Shown here one piece after another: positions 44,576-55,230 of a stretch of 64,000 nucleotides of DNA. This DNA is from Anomaloglossus baeobatrachus (lineage: Eukaryota > Chordata > Amphibia > Anura > Aromobatidae): the NCBI RefSeq assembly GCF_048569485.1, contig NC_134364.1:128503089-128567088 (forward strand). The letters run 5' to 3'. Both the position numbers and the translations under genes were made by a program. How positions within the stretch are numbered: position 1 is the stretch's first letter; each line of letters starts with the position of its first letter. The notes under the pieces are model-generated. The model worked only from the letters and a program-made list of their open reading frames with translations, was not told the origin of the DNA and did not search any database.

Positions 44576-46226
44576 CAGTTAGGTCCATAAATATTTGGAC
44601 AGTGACACAATTTTCGCGAGTTGGGCTCTGCATGCCACCACATTGGATTTGAAATGAAACCTCTACAACAGAATTCAAGTGCAGATTGTAACGTTTAATT
44701 TGAAGGTTTGAACAAAAATATCTGATAGAAATTGTAGGAATTGTCACATTTCTTTACAAACACTCCACATTTTAGGAGGTCAAAAGTAATTGGACAAATA
44801 AACCAAACCCAAACAAAATATTTTTATTTTCAATATTTTGTTGCGAATCCTTTGGAGGCAATCACTGCCTTAAGTCTGGAACCCATGGACATCACCAAAC
44901 GCTGGGTTTCCTCCTTCTTAATGCTTTGCCAGGCCTTTACAGCCGCAGCCTTCAGGTCTTGCTTGTTTGTGGGTCTTTCCGTCTTAAGTCTGGATTTGAG
45001 CAAGTGAAATGCATGCTCAAATGGGTTAAGATCTGGTGATTGACTTGGCCATTGCAGAAGGTTCCACTTTTTTGCACTCATGAACTCCTGGGTAGCTTTG
45101 GCTGTATGCTTGGGGTCATTGTCCATCTGTACTATGAAGCGCCGTCCCATCAACTTTGCGGCATTTGGCTGAATCTGGGCTGAAAGTATATCCCGGTACA
45201 CTTCAGAATTCATCCGGCTACTCTTGTCTGCTGTTATGTCATCAATAAACACAAGTGACCCAGTGCCATTGAAAGCCATGCATGCCCATGCCATCACGTT
45301 GCCTCCACCATGTTTTACAGAGGATGTGGTGTGCCTTGGATCATGTGCCGTTCCCTTTCTTCTCCAAACTTTTTTCTTCCCATCATTCTGGTACAGGTTG
45401 ATCTTTGTCTCATCTGTCCATAGAATACTTTTCCAGAACTGAGCTGGCTTCATGAGGTGTTTTTCAGCAAATTTAACTCTGGCCTGTCTATTTTTGGAAT
45501 TGATGAATGGTTTGCATCTAGATGTGAACCCTTTGTATTTACTTTCATGAAGTCTTCTCTTTACTGTTGACTTAGAGACAGATACACCTACTTCACTGAG
45601 AGTGTTCTGGACTTCAGTTGATGTTGTGAACGGGTTCTTCTTCACCAAAGAAAGTATGCGGCGATCATCCACCACTGTTGTCATCCGTGGACGCCCAGGC
45701 CTTTTTGAGTTCCCAAGCTCACCAGTCAATTCCTTTTTTCTCAGAATGTACCCGACTGTTGATTTTGCTACTCCAAGCAAGTCTGCTATCTCTCTGATGG
45801 ATTTTTTCTTTTTTTTCAGCCTCAGGATGTTCTGCTTCACCTCAATTGAGAGTTCCTTAGACCGCATGTTGTCTGGTCACAGCAACAGCTTCCAAATGCA
45901 AAACCACACACCTGTAATCAACCCCAGACCTTTTACCTACTTCATTGATTACAGGTTAACGAGGGAGACGCCTTCAGAGTTAATTGCAGCCCTTAGAGTC
46001 CCTTGTCCAATTACTTTTGGTCCCTTGAAAAAGAGGAGGCTATGCAATACAGAGCTATGATTCCTAAACCCTTTCTCCGATTTGGATGTGAAAACTCTCA
46101 TATTGCAGCTGGGAGTGTGCACTTTCAGCCCATATTATATATAGAATTGTATTTCTGAACATGTTTTTGTAAACAGCTAAAATAACAAAACTTGTGTCAC
46201 TGTCCAAATATTTCTGGACCTAACTG
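44576..46226 (-). mobile_element. Tc1/mariner transposon, full-length copy 2 (1,651 bp), inverted
   Basis: Same length as copy 1 and in the opposite orientation. TA flanks at 44,574-44,575 and 46,227-46,228. The terminal repeats are the same apart from CATAAATATT in place of CAGAAATATT at the left end. Few nucleotide differences from copy 1 are visible. Confidence 0.95.
44830..45867 (-). CDS. Tc1 transposase, intact, 345 aa (second copy)
   Basis: Same protein as the copy at 42,241-43,278 apart from about six substitutions (ADMLGV to ADLLGV, ILAAQ to ILSAQ, KLIGR to KLMGR, WNILQ to WNLLQ, LNPIEH to LNPFEH, TQC to TQR). All three catalytic acidic residues are kept. The Ile to Phe change lies next to the catalytic Glu in the LNPxEH motif and could affect activity. 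Both reading frames are intact, which points to recent insertion. Confidence 0.95.
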   Translation of the reverse strand: MRSKELSIEVKQNILRLKKKKKSIREIADLLGVAKSTVGYILRKKELTGELGNSKRPGRPRMTTVVDDRRILSLVKKNPFTTSTEVQNTLSEVGVSVSKSTVKRRLHESKYKGFTSRCKPFINSKNRQARVKFAEKHLMKPAQFWKSILWTDETKINLYQNDGKKKVWRRKGTAHDPRHTTSSVKHGGGNVMAWACMAFNGTGSLVFIDDITADKSSRMNSEVYRDILSAQIQPNAAKLMGRRFIVQMDNDPKHTAKATQEFMSAKKWNLLQWPSQSPDLNPFEHAFHLLKSRLKTERPTNKQDLKAAAVKAWQSIKKEETQRLVMSMGSRLKAVIASKGFATKY

Positions 46227-46228
46227 TA

Positions 46229-46605
46229 TAATGGGATAATTTAATACAATAGCTTTTATCTGTATGTGTAATCATAATGGAGAAGCGGCTGATTACATAG
46301 GCATAATTTTGATCACAACAAAAGGTATCAAAACAATTGTTGCCTGTCCTGCTTGTCATCTTGTCCATGAGATCCAATGCCCACCAACAATCCCCCTTAT
46401 ATCACAAACCCCCTCACCTGTCAGCCCTTTCTCTCTATATAAGGGGTGGGCAATTAATATTCCCGATGGTTCATATGAGAGATCGTACCAATAGACCGGA
46501 ATTAAATCTGCTCAATATTAACATATTAACTATATTTTTATTTTATACTAATATTAATTATATCACTTAATTTTGAGAAGAATTACGTACCCCCGCCATA
46601 CATTA
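46229..46605. other. Unassigned AT-rich sequence
   Basis: No gene, RNA or repeat recognised between the second Tc1 and the next minisatellite. Confidence 0.4.
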
Positions 46606-46877
46606 TAAGCGCCCAAATAGTATCCTTATATACACTATGTGCCTCAATACAGCCCCTATATAAAGCATGAGCCCCAACACAGCCCGCTATATACAGTCTG
46701 AGCCCCCACACAGCCTCCTATATACATTGTGAGCCCCCTATGTAAATCATGAGCCCCAACACAGTCCTCTATGTATACGATGAGCCCCCACACAGCATGA
46801 GCCCCACACAGCCTGGTATATACACTCTGAGCCCCCATACAACCCCCTATATAAAACATGAGCCCCCCACGCAGCCC
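46606..46877. repeat. Degenerate minisatellite of about 35 bp (CATGAGCCCCAACACAGCC type)
   Basis: About eight diverged copies alternating CATGAGCCCC and CACAGCCTCCTATATACA. No coding potential. Confidence 0.75.
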
Positions 46878-47200
46878 CCGTCACACGTACTTACCTTCCA
46901 AACGACCTCGCTGTGGGCGGTGAACATCCTCTTCCTGAAGGGGGAGGGACGTTCGGCGTCACAGCGACGTCACACAGCGGCTGGCCAATAGAAGCGGAGG
47001 GGCGGAGATGACCGGGACGTAAACATCCCGCCCACCTTTTTCCTTCCGCATTGCCGGCGGACGCAGGTAAGCTGCAGTCCATCGTTCCTGGGGTGTCACA
47101 CGGAGCGATGTGTGCTGCCTCGGGAGCAATGAACAACCGGCAAGCAGAAGGACGTTCGATTTTTAGGAAATGAGCGACATGTCAATGAGCAACGATAAGG
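46878..47200 (-). mobile_element. PIF/Harbinger-type MITE fragment
   Basis: GTCACACGTACTTACC, GCGTCACAGCGACGTCACA, CCAATAGAAGCGGAGGGGCG and GGGACGTAAACATCCCGCCC match, in reverse orientation, the middle of the MITE at 54,260-54,831. Ends are not defined. Confidence 0.55.
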
Positions 47201-47247
47201 TGAGTATTTTTGCTCGATCACAGACGCTCGTCTGCGTCAGTTGACAT

Positions 47248-47899
47248 CTAGGTTCACATTTCCGTTGTTTTAAATCCGTCAGGTCCGTCAGCAACGGATC
47301 AGTTGTTTTGTAGATGTCAACTGACGCAACGGATGAGTTTTTCACAGTATTCCTTTCACAGGAATCCTGTGAAAAAACTGATCCGTCGCGTCCGTTACCT
47401 CCACTATGCGTCCGTTGTTTGATGGATCAGTCATGATCCGTTTGTGTTTGGGACAGCCCAGTGGGTGGGCCAAACATGCTGGGCATGCTCAGTAGAGCAT
47501 GACGGAATCCAGCGCTGGATTCCGTTGTAAGACGGATTACGACAGAATCCAGCACCATATACATCCATTACAAGCTTGATGGATGGCGATGGATTCCTGC
47601 GCGGGACGTTAATTTTGACAGCCAGAAAAACGTTACATTCTGCGTTGCTCCCACCCGGCGGTCAGTCAAAAACCGCAGCGCAGCGGATGCAACACAAGCT
47701 CATCAGTCGCAATCCGCCACTAATACAAGTCTATGAGACACAATGGAATCCGCTAAACGGATGCCGTTGTTTACCAGAGCCGCGGATTGTGACTGATACA
47801 TATTAACGAAAATGTGAACCTAGCCTAAAAAACAACTGATCCGTTGCCGACAGACAGACCTGACGGATTTAAAACAACGGAAATGTGAACCTAGCCTTA
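47248..47899. mobile_element. MITE with terminal inverted repeats of about 60 bp
   Basis: Starts CTAGGTTCACATTTCCGTTG and ends with the reverse complement of the same sequence; the match continues for about 60 bp with a few differences. Internal sequence is rich in GGATCCGT/AACGGATC-type words and has no reading frame. Superfamily not certain (hAT-like or Harbinger-like). Confidence 0.7.
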
Positions 47900-48113
47900 C
47901 CCGGGTGACAGCAGCTGGGTTTCTGTCCTCTGGAGCTTGGATCGCTCAGTTTTCCTCATCCTGGTTTCTTCTGTTTATATGGCCCTCAAGTCCAAAGCTC
48001 AGAAGTCCGGGTGTAGTGTGTCCTCCCTCATGTAGCAGAGCTGTTTATTGCCTTTGTACAGAAGCAGTATTCCCCAGCTCCAGTCATCAGGAGCCGCCAG
48101 AAGTGCATGCTTT
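47900..48113. other. Unassigned sequence
   Basis: Nothing recognised between the MITE and the next LTR. Confidence 0.35.
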
Positions 48114-50359
48114 TGTAGCCCCCAGGAATGGGGGCTACAAAAACATGGGGTACTTGGTTCTGGGCAGTGCACATCTTGGGAATGTCACGGTGGTGGCTGT
48201 TACCCGGTTCCGTGCCCTGAGCCCTTTTTGTAATGGGAATATTTACAGGGGATTGTTGAATAAAGTTTATTCATGACACCACTTGCGGTGTTGCGGCTAA
48301 GTGTAGGGAGCCGCCGCTGCTGAATGTCTCTACTGGGGTTGGTGGTATTAGCAGCTAGTATGGTAGACCCTCCGCAAGTAGAGTTTTGCCCCAGAGGGTG
48401 TATGGTGTGGTGGGCTTCAGAAGAAGGAGTCTACACAGGTATTCAGTGCAGCTGGTTTACTCACTTTCTTGAGATGGTAACTGGTTGCCCAAGGCCGGCT
48501 GGTTTCGCCTCCAGGTTCCCTTTGTCCCAGTGCCAGTCTGGTTTCTCTGGTACCTTTTTCCCTGCACCTGTCTCTGGTAAGTGGGTCCCCGTGGTATGGA
48601 ACCCCGGGGGTCTCCGTTCTGTGGTTTGTCCACTTCTGTCCGCCTGACGGTAGCGTGAACCCTGTGGGGCTGGAGTCTCTGGTCCTGTCACCGGTTCTCC
48701 CGTTGCTACTGAGTCTTCTGATTCTCTAGGATCAGCGAGGTCCTTGATGGTCCCCTTTGCTGTGCAGGTGTTAACAGGTAGGCTTGAAGCTCTTTCCTGT
48801 CCTAGGGTTCTGTACCCCGTCGGTGCATAGTTCCGGGAGTACTCCACCGGCAACCACTTCTCCTGGGTACCAGGTCACCGTTAATCCGAGTCAGGATGTC
48901 ACTTTTGCTTCTGTCGCGGGCGGGGAGGGCGCTGCGCTCACCACACTCGGGTCCGGCGCTGCTGCTGCTGCTCGGTGGCTCGAGCGGTGGGCCGGATCCG
49001 GGGACTCGAGCGGCGCTCCTCGCCCGTGAGTGAAAGGGATGGTTTGGTTTTGGGGATGTAGTACGTGACGCCACCCACGGTTTGTGGGGATAATGGGACA
49101 CCACCGCTGCTCTGGATGGGGATCCCGGGAGCGATGACAGGGAGCAGCTGAGATGTTTCTCTCCCCTCCGTGGGTAGGGGATTTTGGTGGTCCCGGGGCC
49201 CGGTGATAGCGACTGGAGGGTGGATGGCAGGAGTTGGGGAGGTGCAGGGTCGCGGGGCAGCGTAGTGCCAGACGGCACGGTGGTACTCACTCAGCCAGTA
49301 ACGTACACGGAGTCTCTGGTAAAACAAACGGCTGGATGGACGGGTCCCACAGACGGCTGCGGTGGTCATTCCCGGTAGGTTGGCGGTGACTGTCTCTCCC
49401 TGCACCTTTGACGTGATTTCGGCCCCGATGGCTTCCCACTGGTGACCCGCTCCCCAGTGCTGTATTTGCCAGAAGAGCCCCTTTTGCCCGCAGGCGCTGG
49501 CCCTGGGAACTCTAGCTGTGGCGGTAGCTGTATTTCCCTTCACGGTTGAGCGGTTGCCTTTAGTCGGGTCTCTGCTGCTGGGAAACCCCGGAGGTTCCCG
49601 TCGCTGACGGATTAGACCGGTTTAACAGCGACTCCAAGCCTGGTCGGGGTCCGTAGGCCCTGCCGAATGGTGCTGGCTTCTCTTCGCTCCCCGGTCCGGT
49701 ACCGGCGGGCCACCACCCGACCCCAGTCCTTACGGTTGTGCGTCAATTGGCCTCGCCTGCAGACGGTCACCACCATCTGCCAACCTTGCTGTAGGTGCCC
49801 GGGCCACGTACCCGGACACGGTCAGACTGCTCCTTTACCACTTCACTACTTCCACTTCACTTCCCTTCCTGTTCTCTCTTCCTTTCCCGCCTCCAGAACT
49901 GTGAACTCCTCGGTGGGTGGAGCCAACCGCCTGGCTCCACCCCACCTGGTGTGGACATCAGCCCCTGGAGGGAGGCAACAAGGATTTGTGTGTGACTCTG
50001 ATGTTCCTAACCGGGGTGTGGGGTGTGTTGTTGCTGTACCTGTGACGTCCTGGCTTGTCCAGGGCGCCACACTTCCACCTTTACACCTCAACAGCCACTA
50101 CTCAACTGACTTTTTTGTCCTCAGTCTGCCCCTCCCACCTAGTCGTCTAGTGGACTGGAGTGGCTCCACCTCTAGGCGGCCATCCATGGTCCCACCCTAG
50201 CTGGGTACCATGATATGGGGGATTGTTGGGGAAAAACTGGGATTACCTGGCGTTTTGTTGGTACCGGCACTGGGGTTTTGGGTCCCTAAGGGGGTAGGCC
50301 CTGCATCCTTGTGGGGATGCAGAACCTTGTAGCACCCTGACGGTTTCAGGGGCGTTACA
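48114..50359 (-). mobile_element. Solo LTR of a second family (fossil), split by a nested solo LTR
   Basis: On the minus strand it starts TGTAACGCCCCTGAAACCG and ends near GGGGGCTACA, about 1.08 kb without the nested insert. The body has the CCTGCACC and proline-codon-like blocks typical of the GC-rich LTRs in this window but is clearly different from the TGTGGCGCC family. Borders are approximate; only a T-run is shared by the flanks. Confidence 0.5.
48912..50071 (-). mobile_element. Solo LTR, TGTGGCGCC family (fossil), 1,160 bp, nested
   Basis: Minus-strand start TGTGGCGCCCTGGACAAGCC, end CGCGACA. CTTC flanks both sides (48,908-48,911 and 50,072-50,075), a 4-bp target-site duplication. It lies inside the LTR at 48,114-50,359 and is therefore younger. 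Confidence 0.85.
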
Positions 50360-50961
50360 TTTTCAGGATTTCCTTAGTATTGCACAGGTGATAATGTAAT
50401 CGCCTGCACAGATCCTGACAACCTGCCCTGTTCATGGCCTGGAGGACTGGAGCTGGGAAAGGTAACTACTACATTATCTGTACTTGGAGACCGATCACAG
50501 CACAAGCTTTAGACTTTGTTCACACTATGTTTGAATACCTTTATTGTATATACTGGGAAAAAGCTCCCATCAAATTTACTAAAAAGAGGCGCCAATGGAC
50601 GCCTAACAGAGGGTCACATCTAGTGTACAGAATGAAAGAGGGGAAGTAAATGTGACGCTGAGAAAACTGCTTCAGCAAAAAGATGCAGGCCGCATGTAGG
50701 GGTCTCTCCTTGTCTGGGGGGCTTCACCACCTCGCCTCGGCCTGCCTGCACTTCTTGACACTGTCAGATATATGATTATGGTAACTTTAGGTGCAGCTAT
50801 GTATCTTCTAATTGATAATATTGATTTATGTAGGGGATTAGGAGAATTGCTGCAATGTTTGCACCTATGTGGTGAACCCTATGATTGCTCTATTTATTAG
50901 CTATTCCATCTGGGTCAGGTATATGTACTTTTTTGATTGGCCTTTTTTATTGATATACTAG
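50360..50961. other. Unassigned sequence
   Basis: No gene or clear repeat recognised. The first part (TTTTCAGGATTTCCTTAGTA) resembles common interspersed sequence but cannot be assigned. Confidence 0.35.
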
Positions 50962-52105
50962 TGTGATGCCCTGGCAAAACCAGGTAGTCACAGATAGGCC
51001 CCCGCATAACACCATGCCTCACTTAGGTTACACACAGCCGACCTGAAACCCTAGTCACCACCCCTTAGGGAAAGATAGGCACACCAGTGGGCGGGACCAG
51101 GCTGTTGGACACGCCCATCCAGGGGTCTAGACAGCCCGGGGAGGGAAAACAAACAGATTAAGCTGTACTTCAAGTTGAGAGGAGTGTGGGCCGGGGATAG
51201 GTGTAGCTCAAGCAGAGGAAGTTCAAGTTGAACGGTGCCAGGGTCGGAGCCCTGGTACCTTGGCTAGGAGGCAGACGGTGGTCTCCGTCCGCAGGAGACG
51301 GGAAGACGGCTCGGCAGATCCGAGGTGGACCGGGACTGGGTTGTAGCCCGCCGGTACCGACCCGGAGAACTGACCCAGAAACCGTAGCACAGAAGGAGGT
51401 ACTCGGACCCTGAAGCCAGGACCGAAACCAGCGGCCTAGCTAATTAACCGATTGAGGGCAGGATTATAGGTCCTGTCCCACCCAAAGTCCCTAAGAGAAG
51501 ACAACAGCCCACCGATAGGGATAAAGGCCACCGCCAGGGCCCATAGATCCCACTGGCCAGCGTCTGCGGGCACGGCTCCTTAGGCCACATCCAGCCAGGA
51601 GCGGACTCCTGAGTTCCAGACCAGGCAGTCCACCATACACAAAGCAAGTGCAGAGGGAAAAGACAGCCACCACCAGCCCGAGTGGGGGACCTGAACGCAA
51701 CTGGCCACGGCAGCCGGCCACCAGCACCTTGGTTTACCAAAAGACTTGTGTGATTCATTTACTGTGAGTAACCAAACATCCCCCCCCACGTCCGGGCGCG
51801 CCGGCCCTCCCATCGCTATACCCTGCACAAAGACCCTGGGCCCCGGGGCAACCATCCCTACCCACGGAGGGGTTAACATCTAGCTGCCACTACATCTCCC
51901 CCGGGTGCCCCACAACAGCAGCGGTGGTGTCCCACCTCACCACACACCGTGGGTGGCGTCACGAACTTAATACGGCCTAGCCCGTACATCTACGCCCCCC
52001 TTTTTATTCGGCGTGTCCGCGAGACCCCCGGGTCCGGAGACCCTCGAGCCACCCACAGAAGGTCCGGATCCGAGCAGCGGCGACTACTGGCATGGGGGCG
52101 GCACA
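50962..52105 (+). mobile_element. Solo LTR of the TGTGATGCCCTGG group (fossil), 1,144 bp
   Basis: Starts TGTGATGCCCTGGCAAAACC and ends GGGGCGGCACA. Flanks are CTAG and ATAG, which could be a 4-bp target duplication with one later change. The internal GGGTGGCGTCACGAAC stretch is shared with the other LTRs here. It sits at the edge of the CTAGCTGTAGTACCC repeat. Confidence 0.7.
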
Positions 52106-52698
52106 ATAGCTGTAGTACCCTGGCGTTGCCCGGGATAGTAACTATCTCTCTGTTTCTCTCCCAGTCTCTGTCTGTGTGTCGCTGTCTGTCTCTCTGTCTG
52201 TCTCTTTCCTTGTCAGTCTGTGTCTATGTCTCTGTCTGTATTTGTATCAGTCTGTCTTCATCTCTTTGTCTGTCTGTAATGCCTGCTTTACACGAGTCGA
52301 TCTATCAGGCGATTGCACGAGCGATCGTACCCGCCCCCGACGTTTCTCTGATCCGATCTCTGTGCCTGTCTGTTTCTTTATCTCTGTGTCTGTCTATGTG
52401 TGTCTGTCTGTCTCTCTCTATCTCTGTGTGTCTGTCTGTCTCTCTCTTTCCCCGACTGTCTCTTTTCCTGTCTGTCTTTGTCTGTCTCTTTGCCCGTCTG
52501 TCTCTTTGCCCGTCTGTCTCTTTGCCCGTCTGTCTCTTTCCAGGGATGTCTCTTTGCCCATAGAGTAACTGTAAAGCATGGGGTTAAATTTTCACGTCAA
52601 AACATAGTCTATGACGTTCCCTGGGTCACATGAGGCGTCTGTGCAAAATTTCGTGATTGTAATGCGACGGTGCGGATTCCTTTAGCGGACATACACAC

Positions 52699-52747
<49 letters not shown>

Positions 52748-52845
52748 TACATATACACACACACACACATACATACACACACACACATACATACACACAC
52801 CACACATACATACACACACTCAGCTTTATATATTAGACTAGCTGT
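52106..52845 (+). repeat. Interspersed repeat (AGCTGTAGTACCCTGGCG type), copy 1, with (CA)n
   Basis: Starts AGCTGTAGTACCCTGGCGTT, continues into a TCTGTCTC-rich stretch, then CTGTAAAGCATGGGGTTAAA and CAAAATTTCGTGATTGTAA, a (CA)n tract (52,684-52,820) and CAGCTTTATATATTAGA. A second copy starts immediately after it. Class unknown. Confidence 0.65.
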
Positions 52846-53626
52846 AGTACCCGGGCATTGCCCGGGATAGTAACTGTCTCTCTGTCTCTCTCCCAGTCTC
52901 TGTATGTGTGTCGCTGTCTGTCTGTCTCGCTGCCTGTCTGTCTCGCTGCCTGTCTGTCTCGCTGCCTGTCTCTTTCCTTGTCTGTCTGTTTCTATCTCTC
53001 TGTGTGTATTTGCATCAGTCTATCTGTCTCAATCTCTGTATCTGTCTGTCTCTTTGCCCGTCTGTCTCTTTGTCCGGCTGTCTCTTTGTCCGGCTGTCTT
53101 TTTGCCCGGCTGTCTTTTTGCCCGGCTGTCTTTTTGCCCAGCTGTCTCTTTCCCGAGCTGTCTCTTTCCCGGGCTGTCTCTTTCCCGGGCTGTCTCTTTT
53201 GCCGTGCTGTCTCTTTTACCCGGCTGTCTCTTTTGCCCGGCTATCTCCTTCCCGGGCTGTCTCTTTGCCGGGCTGTCTCTTTCCCGGGCTGTCTCTTTGC
53301 CGGGCTGTCTCTTTACCGGGCTGTCTCTGTCCCGGGCTGTCTCTTTCTCGGGCTGTCTCTTTGCCGGGCTGTCTCTTTCCCGGGCTGTCTCTTTCCCGGG
53401 CTGTCTCTTTGCCGGGCTGTCTCTGTCCCGGGCTGTCTCTTTCTCAGGCTGTCTCTGTCCCGGGCTGTCTCTTTCCCGGGCTGTCTCTTTCCCGGGCTGT
53501 CTCTTTGCCGGGCTGTCTCTGTCCCGGGCTGTCTCTTTCTCAGGCTGTCTCTTTGCCGGGCTGTCTCTTTCCCGGGCTGTCTCTTTCCCGGGCTGTCTCT
53601 TTCCCGGGCTGTCTCTGTCCAGGGCT

Positions 53627-53885
53627 CTTGTAAAACTGTAAAGGGGAAAAAAGCGCAATAGGGTCTTACCCGGTATGAGGGTGGACAAACAAGACAAAGA
53701 AGCACTCACCTGGTGAGGTTGTGCCAGTCACAACCCCTTATGATAGCCTGTGAGTGCCTGGTGGTTTAGCTGCAGCCCCGGGAGAGGAATTTTGTATCAC
53801 ACAGGTAGAAGAAAAGACCGGGTTTATGCCGCGCTGAAAACCACTGATCAGTGGTTTTCAGCGCGGCATAAACCCGGTCTTTTCT
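53627..53885. mobile_element. Insert with a 13-bp target duplication, ending in a palindrome
   Basis: TCTGTCCAGGGCT occurs at 53,614-53,626 and again at 53,886-53,898, bracketing 259 bp unrelated to the surrounding minisatellite. The right third is the perfect palindrome 53,807-53,888. A 13-bp duplication is in the range of LINE-mobilised insertions, but no poly(A) tail or RNA-polymerase-III boxes were identified. Confidence 0.55.
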
Positions 53886-53888
53886 TCT
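53807..53888. repeat. Perfect 82-bp palindrome, no spacer
   Basis: Centre TGATCA at 53,845-53,850. The 41-bp arms match base for base: AGAAGAAAAGACCGGGTTT at the outer left mirrors AAACCCGGTCTTTTCTTCT at the outer right. Checked position by position. Confidence 0.95.
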
Positions 53889-54259
53889 GTCCAGGGCTGT
53901 CTCTTTCCCGGGCTGTCTCTTTCCCGGGCTGTCTATTTCCCGGGCTGTCTCTTTCCCGGGCTGTCTCTTTGCCGGGCTGTCTCTTTCCCGGGCTGTCTCT
54001 TTGCCCGGCTGTCTCTTTGCCCGGCTGTCTCTTTCCCGGGCTGTCTCTTTCCCGGGCTGTATCTTTGCCGGGCTGTCTCTTTGCTGGGCTGTCTCTGTCT
54101 TTCTCTGTCCGTCTCACCACCAACATCTTTTTACCTCACACATAAGCTTCTTATACTAACAGTTTATTTTGTTCCTATAGCAACCACTGACAGTTGCTAT
54201 TAATAGCCTGCAGCTCCCAGCTCCATTCAGTTTAATGGCGGCAGGATTTTAGAGACTAA

Positions 54260-54831
54260 AGGGGGCTTTACACGCTGCGACATCGCTAATGCGGAGTCGT
54301 TGGGGTCACGGAATTTGTGACGCACATCCGGCCGCATTAGCGATGTTGCTGCGTGTGACACCGATGAGCGATTTTGCATCGTTGCAAAAACGTGCAAAAT
54401 CGCTCATCGGTGACATGGGGGTCCATTCTCGATTATCGTTACTGCAGCAGTAACGATGTAGTTTGTCGCTCCTGCGGCAGCACACATCGCTATGTGTGAC
54501 GCCGCAGGAACGAGGAAGCTCTCCTTACCTGCCTCCCGGCTGCTATGCAGAAGGAAGGAGGTGGGCGGGATGTTACGTCCCGCTCATCTCCGCCCCTCCA
54601 CTGCTATTGGGCGGCCGCTCCGTGACGTCGCTGTGACGCCGCACGGACCGCCCCCTTAGAAAGGAGGCGGTTCGCCGGTCACAGCGACGTCGCCGGGCAG
54701 GTAAGTATGTGTGACGGGTCTGCGCGATGTTGTGCGGCACGGGCAGCGATTTGCCCGTGTCGCACAACAGATGGGGGCGGGTACCCACACTAGCGATATC
54801 GGGACCGATATCGCAGCGTGTAAAGTAGCCT
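54260..54831. mobile_element. PIF/Harbinger-type MITE, 572 bp, TAA target duplication
   Basis: TAA at 54,257-54,259 and 54,832-54,834. The ends AGGGGGCTTTACACGCTGCG and, on the other strand, AGGCTACTTTACACGCTGCG form the inverted repeat. Internal self-complementary blocks (CGATGAGCGATTTTGCA with its complement; GCAGCAGTAACGATG). The 3-bp TWA duplication is characteristic of PIF/Harbinger. No coding capacity. Confidence 0.75.
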
Positions 54832-54953
54832 TAACTGTAAAGCACGGGGTTAAATTTTTCTGTCAAAACATAGTCTACGACGCTCCCTGGGTCACATGGG
54901 GCGTCTGTGCAAAATTTCGTGATTGTAAATGCGACGGTGCGGATTACTCTAGC

Positions 54954-54987
<34 letters not shown>

Positions 54988-54999
54988 AGCTTTATATAT

Positions 55000-55230
55000 T
55001 ACATTAAATATTTTTAGGACAGCTTAAAATTGTCCTTTCTTATGATATTTGCAGGCCCGATTTGCCCCTTTATCCATCTACCCCTCTAACTTGTATCTTT
55101 CATTTTTTTACTTCTGTAATCAAAAATTGCTTTTATACAATTAATAAAAATACAACTCGTTTTCCTCCTGTTTTTTCTTTTCTTTCATGATATCTGAGTT
55201 GCCCGCAGGTCAAGAATGATCCTTTATTTA
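55000..55230. other. Unassigned AT-rich sequence
   Basis: Nothing recognised. Confidence 0.35.

Larger units (their letters stand above)
53030..54115 (+). repeat. 16-bp minisatellite (CTGTCTCTTTCCCGGG)
   Basis: About 50 copies in two stretches (to 53,626 and from 53,886), with TTGCCGGG and CTGTCCCGGG variants. Three units make 48 bp, so false frames such as SRAVSFPGCLFPGLSL on + and RDSPGKRQPGKETARE on - remain open. No gene is called. Confidence 0.9.
52847..54999 (+). repeat. Same interspersed repeat, copy 2, expanded and carrying two insertions
   Basis: Begins CTAGCTGTAGTACCCGGGCA. Its TCTGTCTC region has grown into a 16-bp minisatellite. The body is interrupted by the palindrome-bearing insert (53,627-53,885) and a Harbinger MITE (54,260-54,831). 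It ends with the same CTGTAAAGCACGGGGTTAAA, (CA)n and GAGCTTTATATATTA tail (54,835-54,999). Confidence 0.65.

Noticed and set aside
47248-47899. Possible structured non-coding RNA because of strong inverted repeats
   Set aside because: The inverted repeats are terminal and typical of a MITE; no promoter elements were seen.
52609-52870. Cys/Val-rich and Thr/His-rich frames
   Set aside because: Translation of a (CA)n/(TG)n tract.
52858-54145. Leu/Ser/Cys-rich frames (CLFPGLSLSRAVSFPG) and Arg/Lys-rich frames on the other strand
   Set aside because: Translation of the 16-bp minisatellite; open in all three + frames at once.
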